Assembly (NCBI GenBank): GCA_019352875.1
Contig: JAAAFW010000004.1
Coordinates: 78,320 to 142,319, forward strand
Length of the DNA stretch: 64,000 nucleotides
From: Pedobacter cryoconitis
Lineage (GTDB): Bacteria > Bacteroidota > Bacteroidia > Sphingobacteriales > Sphingobacteriaceae
Reading direction: 5' to 3'
Both the position numbers and the translations under genes were made by a program. The notes below the pieces were generated by a model that worked only from the letters and a program-made list of their open reading frames with translations, was not told where the DNA came from and did no database searches. This document shows, piece by piece, positions 8,444 through 17,543 of the stretch. Every line of letters begins with the position of its first letter. Within the stretch, counting starts at the first letter, position 1.

Positions 8444-10303
8444 ATGAAGATTGTAATTGCAGAGAAACCATCAGTTGCACGGGAACTGGCTAAAGTATTT
8501 GGCGCTACCGTGAAAAAAGATGGCTATATAGAAGGGAAGGGATATTCTTTTACCTGGGCATTCGGACACTTACTGCAACTGGCACCTCCGCAGGAATATG
8601 GTTACATTGGCTGGAGGAGACAACATCTGCCCATGCTGCCCCCGAAATTTAAGCTGGCTATCCGAAAGATTAAAACCAAGGACGGGCTCGTAGAAGATCC
8701 GGGTGTACGGAAACAGCTGGATATTATTAAAAAACTATTTGATGAGGCTACCGAAATTATAGTAGCGACCGATGCCGGGAGAGAAGGAGAGCTTATTTTC
8801 CGGTATATATATTACTTCTTAAAATGTAAGAAGCCGTTTAAGAGGCTATGGATATCTTCTCAGACTGACGAGGCTATTAAGGACGGGTTCAGAAATCTGA
8901 AGCCCGGTACAGATTACGATACGCTGTTTAATTCTGCCCACTGCCGCTCTGAATCGGACTGGCTGGTGGGAATGAATGCTACGCAAGCATTGAGTATTTC
9001 TGCAGGAGCAAGGTCGGTATTGTCCTTAGGACGTGTACAGACGCCTACACTGGCTATGATCTGTTCGCGCTATCTGGAAACTAAAAACTTTGTTCCCCAG
9101 CTTTATTATCAGCTGGGCGTCCAGGTAGATAAGGATGGACAGTTATTTAAGGCAATTTCTATTCAGAACTATAACGTTAAGGAAGAGGCACAGGTCCTCT
9201 TCGATAAAATTGAAGACATTCCGTCGGGTTTCTCTAATGGAGCACGCATCGTCGATGTAGAAGCCAAACCGCGGAAAGAACCACCTCCGTTGCTGCATGA
9301 TCTGAGCAGTTTACAACAGGAGGCTAATAAACGTAAGGGATATACGGCAGACCAGACATTGAACATTCTGCAAAATCTATATGAAAGTAAACTGGTTTCC
9401 TATCCGCGTACCGGTAGCAGATACATCGGAGATGATGTTTTTGCCGGTGTACCTCAATTAATTACTTCCTTGTGTACCCACCCTGATCTGGGTAAACAGG
9501 CAGAGTTTTTACTGACTGTTCCATTGAACAAAAGGAGCGTAAATGCAAAGAAGGTTACCGATCACCATGCTATATTACCTACAGGTATTACCCCACAACA
9601 CCTGAGCTCAGATAAGCAGGCTGTTTACGATATGGTAATTGCACGTATGCTGGAAGCTTTTCATCAGGAATGTATAAAGGAAGTTACTAAGATCACTATA
9701 GAATCGGGGTCCGTCTTTGTTGCTAACGGGACTGTAATTCGTTCTGCCGGCTGGCGTTCTGTCCTGAATGATAAAGAAGATGATAAAAAGGATGAGGACA
9801 ATCCTTCATTACCAAAAGTTAAAAAAGGTGAAGCACTGCCCTTGCCGGTTAAAGCCCTGCTGGAGAAACAAACCAAACCTAAGCCATATTATAACGAAGC
9901 TTCTTTACTAAAAGCACTGGAGACTTCAGGGAAAGAGATAGAAGATGAAGAATTGCGCTATGCGATGAAGGATAGTGGCTTGGGTACGCCCGCAACCCGT
10001 GCATCAATTATAGAAACCTTAATTACCCGGGAATATATTCAGCGGGAAAAACGAAACCTGATTCCAACACATAAGGGCCTTGCAGTCTATGATGTGGTAA
10101 AGGACCAGATGATTGCCCAGGCAGAGCTTACCGGCTCATGGGAGAAAAGACTGGAAGAAATCCGATCGGGCGCGTCGGTATCAGAATTTAAAGCGGAGAT
10201 ATCTGAGTATACGCGTACCATTACCCAGGAGCTACTGGCTGCAGGATCTGGTCTGGCTGCAAAACTTGTTCCGCCCGCGCCGGTAGCTGAAGCGGCAAAA
10301 TAA
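8444..10303 (+). CDS. topB: DNA topoisomerase III (type IA)
   Basis: A 619-residue type IA topoisomerase. The Toprim domain starts with EKPSVAREL (residues 6-14) and carries the metal-binding motif around D110 (TDAGREGE). The catalytic tyrosine is Y320 in SYPRTGSRYI. It cuts one strand and passes another to decatenate replication and recombination intermediates, often together with RecQ, which is also encoded in this window (29.7 kb). The protein ends soon after the catalytic core in an Ala/Pro-rich tail with no C-terminal cysteine zinc ribbons. It appears complete and is transcribed alone. Confidence 0.95.
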   Translation: MKIVIAEKPSVARELAKVFGATVKKDGYIEGKGYSFTWAFGHLLQLAPPQEYGYIGWRRQHLPMLPPKFKLAIRKIKTKDGLVEDPGVRKQLDIIKKLFDEATEIIVATDAGREGELIFRYIYYFLKCKKPFKRLWISSQTDEAIKDGFRNLKPGTDYDTLFNSAHCRSESDWLVGMNATQALSISAGARSVLSLGRVQTPTLAMICSRYLETKNFVPQLYYQLGVQVDKDGQLFKAISIQNYNVKEEAQVLFDKIEDIPSGFSNGARIVDVEAKPRKEPPPLLHDLSSLQQEANKRKGYTADQTLNILQNLYESKLVSYPRTGSRYIGDDVFAGVPQLITSLCTHPDLGKQAEFLLTVPLNKRSVNAKKVTDHHAILPTGITPQHLSSDKQAVYDMVIARMLEAFHQECIKEVTKITIESGSVFVANGTVIRSAGWRSVLNDKEDDKKDEDNPSLPKVKKGEALPLPVKALLEKQTKPKPYYNEASLLKALETSGKEIEDEELRYAMKDSGLGTPATRASIIETLITREYIQREKRNLIPTHKGLAVYDVVKDQMIAQAELTGSWEKRLEEIRSGASVSEFKAEISEYTRTITQELLAAGSGLAAKLVPPAPVAEAAK

Positions 10304-10311
10304 GAGCTGAA

Positions 10312-10345
10312 AGCATAGCCGGATTAAAGTCCGGCCTGCTTTTTT
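10312..10345 (+). terminator. Rho-independent terminator of topB
   Basis: A GC-rich stem (AGCA..GCCGG pairing with CCGGC..TGCT, loop ATTAAAGT, one bulge) is followed by six T residues. It overlaps the last codons of the convergent aminotransferase gene, which ends at 10324. Confidence 0.6.
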
Positions 10346-11163
10346 ACGATTGTGGTAATTTGTTCAAACAGGGTTTTTGTAACTTTTCCTGTATGTCCTG
10401 TACCTACAGCTTTCCCATCTATTTCTAAAACAGGAAGTAAATGCTTGGTGGTGCTTGTTATAAATGCTTCGGATGCATTTGCAAGCTCTTCCAGGTTGAA
10501 ATCTCTTTCTACTATACGGAAGCCTTGCGCTGCAAGAGAAAGTATATTTTTACGGATTACTCCTGGTAATATCTGTGTTGCTGCGGTAACTATTTCCTGA
10601 TCATGATTAACGATGAAGAAGTTTGCTCTTGGACATTCTCTTATCCATCCCTGGTTATGGTATAACACGTCATGGGCACCCGCCTGCCGGATCGTCGGCT
10701 GCAGCCAGATTGCCATGGCGTAATCCAGAGTTTTAATTCCCGAAAGCTGCCGCTGATAATCAAACGTCATCAATTTAATTCCTTGTTCCTGTAGTATAAG
10801 CGGGGCCTGCAGCTGGGTTTGGCTGATCACCAGATTTGGAGGAGTATTGAGCAGGTAACCATCGCTTGAATAGCCTCCGGTTAAAGTAAGTCTGATTCCT
10901 GAATCTGGGATCTGGTTGTTTTCTGTCAATTCCTCCAGAATCTTTACGATAGCTTTTCGGTCCAGATCAATTTCCAGATGCATCTGTGCAGCTGAACTAA
11001 AGAACCTGTCCAGGTGATCTTCAAGGAAAATGGCTTTTCCATTAACAGTCTTAAAAAAATCGAAGATCCCGTAACCTCGCTGGATAGACAGATCGGAAAT
11101 CTGAAGACTGGCCGCGGTAAGGGGTACAAACCTGTCGTTTATGAAAACCTGCTTGTTTGACAT
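10324..11163 (-). CDS. PLP-dependent class IV aminotransferase (branched-chain/D-amino-acid/ADC-lyase group)
   Basis: A 279-residue fold-type IV PLP enzyme. The Schiff-base lysine is K144 in SGIKTLDYAM, and GYGIFDFFKTVNG near the N-terminus plus RECPRANFFIV and ASEAFITSTTKHLLPV near the C-terminus are family landmarks. The same fold serves branched-chain aminotransferase, D-amino-acid aminotransferase and aminodeoxychorismate lyase (PabC); this sequence does not clearly match one of them. The start is placed at the ATG at 11163 (MSNKQVF), although an in-frame ATG at 11181 is possible. It is monocistronic and converges on topB. Confidence 0.8.
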   Translation of the reverse strand: MSNKQVFINDRFVPLTAASLQISDLSIQRGYGIFDFFKTVNGKAIFLEDHLDRFFSSAAQMHLEIDLDRKAIVKILEELTENNQIPDSGIRLTLTGGYSSDGYLLNTPPNLVISQTQLQAPLILQEQGIKLMTFDYQRQLSGIKTLDYAMAIWLQPTIRQAGAHDVLYHNQGWIRECPRANFFIVNHDQEIVTAATQILPGVIRKNILSLAAQGFRIVERDFNLEELANASEAFITSTTKHLLPVLEIDGKAVGTGHTGKVTKTLFEQITTIVKKQAGL

Positions 11164-11281
11164 AATATCTTTTTTATGCAATGATAAGAAAAATAAGCAG
11201 GCTGAAATCTCCTATTGACTATATTCGTTCTTTTATTATACTGTCTATTTTGAGATTGTACGTTCTATAAAGAATTTATTC

Positions 11282-12379
11282 ATGATTATTGATTTTGTTG
11301 TTTTTCTGCTAATCTGCTTTTTGCTTTTTCTGATATGGAGAATGCCTGTTTTTGGAAGCCTGCCACGGGGTAAAAGGCTGGAGCTGATTAAAAGTAAGTT
11401 TTATTATAAGGATGGCAGCCTGAAGAATCTTTCGGACACGCCAATGAAACCGGAAAATGTGACCTATATCCAGATGTTTTCTGCTTTTTTAAAGAAAAAT
11501 CCATTACGCAGACCGCCTGCACCGCTTCCGGTTTTGAAGCCGGATTTTACTAATTCATCGCAGACCAGGCTTACGTGGTTTGGACACTCCAGTTATTTAC
11601 TGCAGATATCAGGATTAAACCTACTGGTAGACCCGGTTTTTAGTCCGAGAACATCTCCTTTTAGTTTTGTCGGCTCATTGAATTATGCGGGAACGGAACA
11701 GTTAAGGCTCGAAGATTTACCAGATATCGATATTTTATTAATTACCCATGATCATTATGATCATCTGGATTATCAGTCCGTTTTGAAATTAAACGGGAAA
11801 ACAAAACATTTTCTTACATCGCTTGGCGTCGGGGCTCACTTGCAGCGCTGGGGTATTCCGGAATCAAAGATCACAGAGATGGCCTGGTATGAAACGACAA
11901 CTTTGTCAGGGCTTCAATTCACAGCTTGTCCTGCACGACACTTCACAGGCAGGTTATTTAAGCGAAATCAAACACTATGGTCTTCCTTTGTTGTTCAGTC
12001 TGCTGATAAACGAATATTTCTCGGTGGAGATTCGGGTTATGATACCCATTTTAAGGAAATTGGAGAGAGGTTTGGATCTTTTGATCTTGCTATACTGGAA
12101 TGTGGGCAGTATAATGTTTATTGGCCGTTTATTCACATGTTCCCTGAGCAAACGGTGCAAGCTGCTATAGATCTGAATGCTAAGGCACTTCTCCCTGTAC
12201 ACTGGTCTAAGTTTTCTCTGGCATTGCACGACTGGAATGATCCGGTTATCCGTGTAGTTAAGGCTGCTGCTGAGGCTCAGCTACCAATTGCGACCCCACA
12301 CCTGGGTGAAACTATGACTATCGGTGATCCTTATCCGATAACGCAGTGGTGGCTAAATTTAGCGGCTGCTAAACAATAA
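11282..12379 (+). CDS. Membrane-anchored metallo-beta-lactamase-fold hydrolase (NAPE-PLD-like)
   Basis: A 365-residue protein with an N-terminal membrane anchor (residues 2-20). The metal motif HxHxDH is at H156, H158, D160 and H161 (THDHYDHLDY). GHSSYLLQ (101-108), DPVFSPR, ARHFTGR and GDSGYD are typical of the UlaG/NAPE-phospholipase-D-like branch of the MBL superfamily. Bacterial members are probably phosphodiesterases or lipid hydrolases with unknown substrates. It is followed after 36 nt by the unknown 110-aa gene and may head the operon that ends in miaA. Confidence 0.85.
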   Translation: MIIDFVVFLLICFLLFLIWRMPVFGSLPRGKRLELIKSKFYYKDGSLKNLSDTPMKPENVTYIQMFSAFLKKNPLRRPPAPLPVLKPDFTNSSQTRLTWFGHSSYLLQISGLNLLVDPVFSPRTSPFSFVGSLNYAGTEQLRLEDLPDIDILLITHDHYDHLDYQSVLKLNGKTKHFLTSLGVGAHLQRWGIPESKITEMAWYETTTLSGLQFTACPARHFTGRLFKRNQTLWSSFVVQSADKRIFLGGDSGYDTHFKEIGERFGSFDLAILECGQYNVYWPFIHMFPEQTVQAAIDLNAKALLPVHWSKFSLALHDWNDPVIRVVKAAAEAQLPIATPHLGETMTIGDPYPITQWWLNLAAAKQ

Positions 12380-12415
12380 TTTTTTGCTGGTGTTATACAG
12401 CAAAACTCAATCAGC

Positions 12416-12748
12416 ATGAAAAAGACAGATGAAATTGAAATCTTCCAGACTGTAAGAGCTGACCTTCAGCCTTACGCGACTTTAGGATTTACTAACAGGC
12501 TTAATTCAGAAAATGGTTATGATCTCTGGGCGGAAAAGAAAAACGTGGTTAATGGACATGAGGTTCATGAATTATTTTTTGCCGGTCTCAAGATTTCAGG
12601 TGGCACGGTTATACTGAGCTTATTTCCTGATGACTTTCCACAACATGAAGAGGTCAGTTTACGTACACTTGATGAAGTTAAACTAAATCAGCTGGATGAT
12701 AAAATTGCTCTGGCATTTAAAATATTTAAAGAAAACGAGTGGATATAG
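12416..12748 (+). CDS. Hypothetical 110-aa protein
   Basis: A small soluble, acidic protein with no signal peptide, membrane segment or motif I recognise. It reads as a compact alpha/beta protein (central strands around VHELFFAGLKISGGTVILSL). Its 3' end overlaps the GTG start of the next gene by 10 nt, which argues that it is really translated and coupled to it. The reading frame continues the tight MBL-hydrolase/110-aa/endonuclease-like/miaA arrangement. Function unknown. Confidence 0.65.
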   Translation: MKKTDEIEIFQTVRADLQPYATLGFTNRLNSENGYDLWAEKKNVVNGHEVHELFFAGLKISGGTVILSLFPDDFPQHEEVSLRTLDEVKLNQLDDKIALAFKIFKENEWI

Positions 12749-13575
12749 CTCCTGCCTTCTGGCATATTGATTTAATAAAAAAACTTGAGGAACAGAAAGT
12801 AATAATCGGGTCAGTTTCTGATACCGGCTCTTTACTTGAACTGAAATCCGGAAATTGCGATGAGACCGGAAACATAATCTTTCTGAATCTTTTGAGCCTT
12901 GGGATAAAATACAGTCCCGAGGCCTTAGTTAAATTGAAGAACGATTACAGCGCAAAAGGAATAACATTGATTCAACTTTGGGAGGATATATGGGAATCAC
13001 GCCCGGTTCAGGTGATAAACCGGTTATTGTCTTTACTAGGGTTAAATCAGCAGCGGGTTCATGGCCGGCAAACAACAGTTAGTCCTGTTAGTCAGACAGA
13101 AGCCGATCATTTTATGGACCAATACCATTTACAGGGCGGTGTTAAATCCAGATACCGGCTTGCCCTTATGTCAAAAGGAGAAATGGTAGCAGTTGCAACA
13201 TTTTCTGCCAGACGCCGGATGTCACTTATTGCTGAAACTTATTATTCAGTTGAACTGATTCGTTTTGCCAGTGTTTCCGGCGTGGTTGTACAGGGGGGAC
13301 TGAGTAAATTGATCAGGCATCTGATCAATTTAGTGAAACCAGATGACGTAATGACTTATGCTGATCTTGACTGGTCTTCGGGTGCTGCGTATGAAAAACT
13401 GGGATTTACATTGGTTCATACACAACCGGCATCAGAAATCTGGGTGAGTCGTTCTTCTGGTAAAAGGTACTTTGAGCACCGTCTGCCACCCGATTTTGTC
13501 CTGGATCCCGCGGAATATATTCCAGTATTCAACACAGGTAATTTAAAATATATATTATACTTAAATGGAAGATAA
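12739..13575 (+). CDS. Protein resembling the C-terminal half of phage homing endonucleases (Hef-like), cellular copy
   Basis: A 278-residue protein with a GTG start inside the end of the previous gene. LIQLWEDIW (residues 78-86) followed by a helix and R-rich link, HFMDQYHLQG (124-133), a strand pair around GEMVAVATFS (147-156), LIRFAS (173-178), GGLSKLIRH (186-194) and TYADLDWSSGAAYEKLGF (206-223) follow the order seen in long phage and virus proteins annotated as Hef-like homing endonucleases. The latter half looks like a GNAT-type fold. The nuclease part normally found at the N-terminus is reduced to an unfamiliar 75-residue segment. It overlaps miaA by 11 nt. Activity unknown; it may no longer be a nuclease. 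Confidence 0.65.
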   Translation: MDIAPAFWHIDLIKKLEEQKVIIGSVSDTGSLLELKSGNCDETGNIIFLNLLSLGIKYSPEALVKLKNDYSAKGITLIQLWEDIWESRPVQVINRLLSLLGLNQQRVHGRQTTVSPVSQTEADHFMDQYHLQGGVKSRYRLALMSKGEMVAVATFSARRRMSLIAETYYSVELIRFASVSGVVVQGGLSKLIRHLINLVKPDDVMTYADLDWSSGAAYEKLGFTLVHTQPASEIWVSRSSGKRYFEHRLPPDFVLDPAEYIPVFNTGNLKYILYLNGR

Positions 13576-14497
13576 TCCACTCCTCGTTGTATTGGGGCCT
13601 ACTGCTTCGGGGAAAACCAGATTAGGGGTCAGTCTGGCGCGTTCGCTGGCAACTGAGTTAATCAGCGCAGATAGCCGCCAGGTGTTTAAAGATATGGATA
13701 TTGGTACCGGCAAGGATCTCCAGGAGTACGGGCAAGGTGAAAATGCTATTCCTTATCATCTGATAGATATTCTTGAGGCGGGAGACAGTTATAATGTCAA
13801 TGCATTTAAAGAAGACTTCTATACTATATACGGTAACTTGAGAAAACGTAACAAGATTCCATTATTATGCGGCGGAACAGGAATGTATATTCATACCATT
13901 TTACAGGACCAGCCTTATACTGCAATTCCCGTAAATGCAGATCTGCGGGCTTCGCTTCCACAGCAAGATCATATCCAGCTGCGGGACATCCTGCTCACTT
14001 ACCCGCCGGCTTTTACTGCGCATGCAGATCTTTCTTCAGCTAAACGAATGGTGCGTGCGATAGAGGTTGCTGATTATCTCCGGACAAATGATCTTGACCC
14101 GATTAAAAGGCCGGTATTGGATCCCCTGGTTATTGGGCTTGTTCCAGATGTTGAGCTTCGCAGATCCAGAATCAAAGAGCGTTTGGATATACGTTTGCAT
14201 TCTGGATTGATAGAAGAGGTAGATAGGCTATTAAAAAAGGGAATAAGCCCGGAGAAGCTAACATTTTATGGGTTGGAATATAAGTTTGTAACAGCTTACC
14301 TGCAGAATGAGATGACCCGGGAAGATCTGGAGGAGAAGCTCTATTTTGCGATCAGGCAGTTTGCCAAAAGACAAATGACTTTTTTCCGTAAGATGGAAAA
14401 AGATGGTGTTATAATTAATTGGATAGACGCAGGCCAAAGTCCGGAGCAGATCCATGATCAGGCATTAGCTATGGTTGCAGATAAATGGAGTTTATAG
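13565..14497 (+). CDS. miaA: tRNA dimethylallyltransferase
   Basis: A 310-residue enzyme that adds a dimethylallyl group to N6 of A37 in tRNAs reading UNN codons. The P-loop GPTASGKT is at residues 11-18, and the family motifs ISADSRQVFKDMDIGTGK, HLIDI and GGTGMYIH follow in order. Length matches the family. It overlaps the 3' end of the endonuclease-like gene by 11 nt, so it is probably expressed by translational coupling as the last gene of the operon. A hairpin lies directly behind its stop. Confidence 0.96.
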   Translation: MEDNPLLVVLGPTASGKTRLGVSLARSLATELISADSRQVFKDMDIGTGKDLQEYGQGENAIPYHLIDILEAGDSYNVNAFKEDFYTIYGNLRKRNKIPLLCGGTGMYIHTILQDQPYTAIPVNADLRASLPQQDHIQLRDILLTYPPAFTAHADLSSAKRMVRAIEVADYLRTNDLDPIKRPVLDPLVIGLVPDVELRRSRIKERLDIRLHSGLIEEVDRLLKKGISPEKLTFYGLEYKFVTAYLQNEMTREDLEEKLYFAIRQFAKRQMTFFRKMEKDGVIINWIDAGQSPEQIHDQALAMVADKWSL

Positions 14498-14542
14498 TTT
14501 AAAGAATATTAGTATTTATTTTAAATTTTAATATTCTTTAAA
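14498..14542 (+). terminator. AT-rich hairpin after miaA
   Basis: A perfect 14-bp inverted repeat (TTTAAAGAATATTA and its complement) with a 17-nt AT-rich loop begins right after the miaA stop codon. There is no run of T immediately after it, so it may be a weak terminator or an mRNA-stabilising 3' structure. Confidence 0.4.
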
Positions 14543-14713
14543 TGGTATTTTATGTTCTTTTTTATTGAAATAATATCTATTTACTGTTGTGGCATGCATT
14601 TTGTATTTATTGGGTATCTATCGTATTGATGGGCGCATTTTTTACATCGGGTTGTTATATTAAGGAATGGTTCCTTTAATAGATAACCACACACCAGTTA
14701 AAAGAATACTCAA

Positions 14714-15244
14714 ATGAAAAAATCTACTAAACTATTTGCAACTGCAGCGGCTGCAGTTACAATATTACTTTCTACTCAGGCAAATGCTCAAAAATTAGGT
14801 ATAGGAGCAAATGTTGGTGTGCCGACAAGCAAACATTATAACTTTGCTGCCGGCGCTGATGTTCGGTTACAGTTCAATGCAACTAAACAACTATCAATTC
14901 CTTTAGCGACAGGTTATACTCATTTCTTTGCTAAAGATGCACCCTATATTTTGGGTGGAGATGTACCTGATTATGCATATATTCCTTTGAAAACAGGCTT
15001 GAAGTATTTCCTTGATCCATCTGGGTCAGGTGTTTATGCAATGGGTGAGGTTGGAGCAGCATTTGGTGTTTCAAAAGATTCCAAAACCACATTTCTGTAT
15101 GCACCAACAATTGGTTATTCATGGAGCAGTGGTCTGGATCTTGGACTTAAATATGAAAATGCAGGGAAAGGTGATGCTTTACGTTATTTAGGTAACAATA
15201 GCGGTCAGATTGCTTTACGTATTGCTTACGGGTTCAAGCTGTAA
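14714..15244 (+). CDS. Outer-membrane beta-barrel protein
   Basis: A 176-residue exported protein. Residues 1-25 are a signal peptide ending ANAQ. The rest alternates hydrophobic and polar residues in strands and ends RIAYGFKL, which fits a small eight-stranded barrel of the OmpA/OprF or PorT-like type. Repeated Gly and aromatic residues match porin-like turns. Role unknown; it could be structural or a small channel. It is transcribed alone, with a strong terminator 25 nt behind it. Confidence 0.8.
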   Translation: MKKSTKLFATAAAAVTILLSTQANAQKLGIGANVGVPTSKHYNFAAGADVRLQFNATKQLSIPLATGYTHFFAKDAPYILGGDVPDYAYIPLKTGLKYFLDPSGSGVYAMGEVGAAFGVSKDSKTTFLYAPTIGYSWSSGLDLGLKYENAGKGDALRYLGNNSGQIALRIAYGFKL

Positions 15245-15269
15245 GCTGCCAGAAACAACTATCGGAATA

Positions 15270-15314
15270 TATAATAAAAAACACGGTCAATTTCAGACCG
15301 TGTTTTTTATTATA
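15270..15314 (+). terminator. Strong rho-independent terminator
   Basis: A perfect 19-bp inverted repeat with a 7-nt loop (arms 15270-15288 and 15296-15314). It has an ACACGGTC/GACCGTGT core and flanking A and T runs, so it can work in both directions, although no minus-strand gene ends here. Confidence 0.8.
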
Positions 15315-15510
15315 AATATCTTTCTTCTTATTTATACCGGAAAAACTCTCTGTCTGGTTTCGCGCGCATCTCAAATAATTGCAATATTTTAATTATAACA
15401 GCCATTTATCCTGTCCTTTTTTAAGTATTTAAAATTAAAATAGTAATTTGAGCAAAATACGAAATTGACAGATTAAACTTCACCTGTTCATACTGAAGGT
15501 GGATTATTCA

Positions 15511-15541
15511 TTTGAATTCTTTCAGACGGTTAACAATTTTG
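15511..15541 (+). promoter_or_regulatory. Promoter of the DUF3347 lipoprotein gene
   Basis: A TTTG at 15511-15514 is followed after exactly 19 nt by CAATTTTG (15534-15541), one mismatch from TAnnTTTG. This is the canonical Bacteroidetes -33/-7 spacing. The leader to the ATG at 15577 would be about 30 nt. Confidence 0.5.
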
Positions 15542-15576
15542 CAGGGCTTAAAAACAATAAATAAATATATATAAGC

Positions 15577-16119
15577 ATGATGAAAAGATATATTGGAGTT
15601 GCTGTGTTATCAGTATTTATGGCATGTAATTCTTCAGAGCATTCAAAAAATGCACACGAAGATACTACTGTTATTGCTGCTGATACATTAGCAGTAAATA
15701 ATGAAATCCAATTTAGTGAGCCCAGAATCGAAAATATCCTTAAAAACTACCTGATCTTGAAAAATACATTGGTCAGTAGCAAAGAAAGAGAAGCTCAGGG
15801 TGCTGCTAAAGAATTGGCCACAGCATTAAATAGTTATGAAGGATGTGAGAACACGGCACTGATTGCAGATAAAATTGGTAACACTACCGACATCAAGATT
15901 CAGCGTAAAGAATTTACCGCTTTAAGCTCTGACATCATTGCGCTGTTTGAGCATGCAGATCTTAAGGCAGGGTTCCTATATGTACAACATTGCCCAATGG
16001 CAAATAGTGGTAATGGCGGAGATTGGATCTCTTCGGAGAAGAAAATCAGAAACCCTTATTACGGTGACAGTATGCTGGAATGCGGATCAGTCCTAAAAGA
16101 AATTAAACCAAAGAATTAA
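15577..16119 (+). CDS. DUF3347 lipoprotein
   Basis: A 180-residue lipoprotein with lipobox FMAC (Cys17). The DUF3347 domain covers about residues 45-178: YLILKNTLVSS, a helical middle, and the diagnostic HCPMANSGNGGDWISS and NPYYGDSMLECG near the C-terminus. The same domain is found as the C-terminal extension of some CusB-like metal efflux adaptor proteins, so the Cys-, His- and Met-containing motif may bind copper or another soft metal in the periplasm. Here it stands alone, with no efflux pump gene nearby. Metal binding is inferred from the motif. Confidence 0.8.
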   Translation: MMKRYIGVAVLSVFMACNSSEHSKNAHEDTTVIAADTLAVNNEIQFSEPRIENILKNYLILKNTLVSSKEREAQGAAKELATALNSYEGCENTALIADKIGNTTDIKIQRKEFTALSSDIIALFEHADLKAGFLYVQHCPMANSGNGGDWISSEKKIRNPYYGDSMLECGSVLKEIKPKN

Positions 16120-16208
16120 GCTCGATTCTTACTTTATAATGACGTGCTGTTAATAATAATATAACAGTTTTGTCACCATTATTTAAGAGCTATTTTTATT
16201 TTAAATAT

Positions 16209-16216
16209 TATTTTTG
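16209..16216 (+). promoter_or_regulatory. -7 promoter box for citrate synthase
   Basis: TATTTTTG, a perfect TAnnTTTG match, lies 20 nt before the ATG at 16237. No -33 element at the usual spacing is evident. Confidence 0.5.
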
Positions 16217-16236
16217 TTATTTATAAACTATAAGAT

Positions 16237-17523
16237 ATGTCAGATATTGCAGAAATTAAGATTGACGGAAAAGTGTACGAATTTCCGGTTATTACGGGAA
16301 CAGAAGGTGAGAAATCTATAGACATCTCTAAACTGAGGGAATTAACAGGACACATTACTCTTGACTTCGGCTACAAAAACACCGGTTCTACTAAAAGTGC
16401 AATTACCTTTTTAGATGGTGAAAAAGGAATATTAAAATACAGAGGATACGATATAGAAGAACTTGCGGAAAAATCTACTTTCCTTGAAGTTGCTTACTTA
16501 TTAATTTATGGTGATCTGCCAACTGTTTCAGAACTTGAAGGTTTTCAGGCCAACATCACTAAACATACCCTCATTCATGAGGACATGAAAAAGTTTTTAG
16601 ATGGATATCCATCTAAATCTCACCCGATGGCTCAGTTAGCATCTTTAGTATGCTCTCTGTCTACATTTTATCCAGAATCTCTTCAGGCTAATTCTTCACC
16701 GGAAACAATGGATCAGACTATGATCAAATTACTGGCGAAATTCCCTACTATAGTTTCATTCATTTATAAAAAGTCTTTAGGTCATCCACTGATTTATCCT
16801 AAAAATAAGTATGATTACGTCAGCAACTACCTGAACATGACTTTTGGTCAGCGTACCGAAGAAGTTGAGATTGATCCGGTAGTAGTTAAGGCGATGAACA
16901 CGTTATTAATTCTTCATGCAGATCACGAACAAAATTGTTCTGCATCTACGGTAAGAATGGTTGGTTCTTCTGATTGTAATTTATACGCTTCAGTATCGGC
17001 TGGTATTGCTGCTTTATGGGGTCCGCTTCATGGTGGTGCAAACCAGGCAGTAATAGAAATGCTTGAGCGAATTAAAGAGGATGGAGGAGATACCGAAAAA
17101 TGGATCAATAAAGCAAAAGATAAAAATGATCCTTTCCGTATGATGGGCTTCGGTCACAGAGTTTATAAAAACTTTGATCCACGTGCGAAAATTATCAAAA
17201 AAGCATGTGATGATATCCTGGAAAAATTAGGTATTAATGATCCTGTTTTGGAAATTGCTAAAAAACTGGAAGAAGCTGCATTAAGTGATCCATATTTTGT
17301 AGAGCGTAAATTATATCCGAATGTCGATTTTTATTCAGGAATAATTTACAGAGCTCTGGGTTTCCCTACTGATATGTTTACCGTTCTTTTCGCATTAGGC
17401 CGTCTTCCGGGATGGATAGCACAATGGAAAGAAATGCATGAAAACAGAGAGCCGATCGGTCGTCCACGTCAGATTTATGTTGGACATACAAACCGTGAGT
17501 TTACTGCTCCTGAAAACAGATAA
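16237..17523 (+). CDS. gltA: Citrate synthase (type I, hexameric)
   Basis: A 428-residue enzyme that condenses acetyl-CoA and oxaloacetate at the entry of the TCA cycle. The N-terminal beta-strand domain and the catalytic motifs HADHEQNCSAS, GPLHGGANQAV and GFGHRVYKNFDPRA (active-site His residues and the Arg that binds substrate) are all present, and the protein ends IYVGHTNREFTAPENR as in Gram-negative GltA proteins. It is transcribed alone from its own promoter and stopped by a long bidirectional terminator. Confidence 0.97.
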   Translation: MSDIAEIKIDGKVYEFPVITGTEGEKSIDISKLRELTGHITLDFGYKNTGSTKSAITFLDGEKGILKYRGYDIEELAEKSTFLEVAYLLIYGDLPTVSELEGFQANITKHTLIHEDMKKFLDGYPSKSHPMAQLASLVCSLSTFYPESLQANSSPETMDQTMIKLLAKFPTIVSFIYKKSLGHPLIYPKNKYDYVSNYLNMTFGQRTEEVEIDPVVVKAMNTLLILHADHEQNCSASTVRMVGSSDCNLYASVSAGIAALWGPLHGGANQAVIEMLERIKEDGGDTEKWINKAKDKNDPFRMMGFGHRVYKNFDPRAKIIKKACDDILEKLGINDPVLEIAKKLEEAALSDPYFVERKLYPNVDFYSGIIYRALGFPTDMFTVLFALGRLPGWIAQWKEMHENREPIGRPRQIYVGHTNREFTAPENR

Positions 17524-17543
17524 TCAAATCAGTCAGCTGAATA

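Larger units (their letters stand above)
15245..15576. other. 332-nt gene-free interval
   Basis: It holds the terminator of the outer-membrane barrel gene at 15270-15314, about 200 nt of AT-rich sequence in which I see no ORF, RNA gene or repeat, and the promoter of the DUF3347 lipoprotein gene at 15511-15541. Confidence 0.6.
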
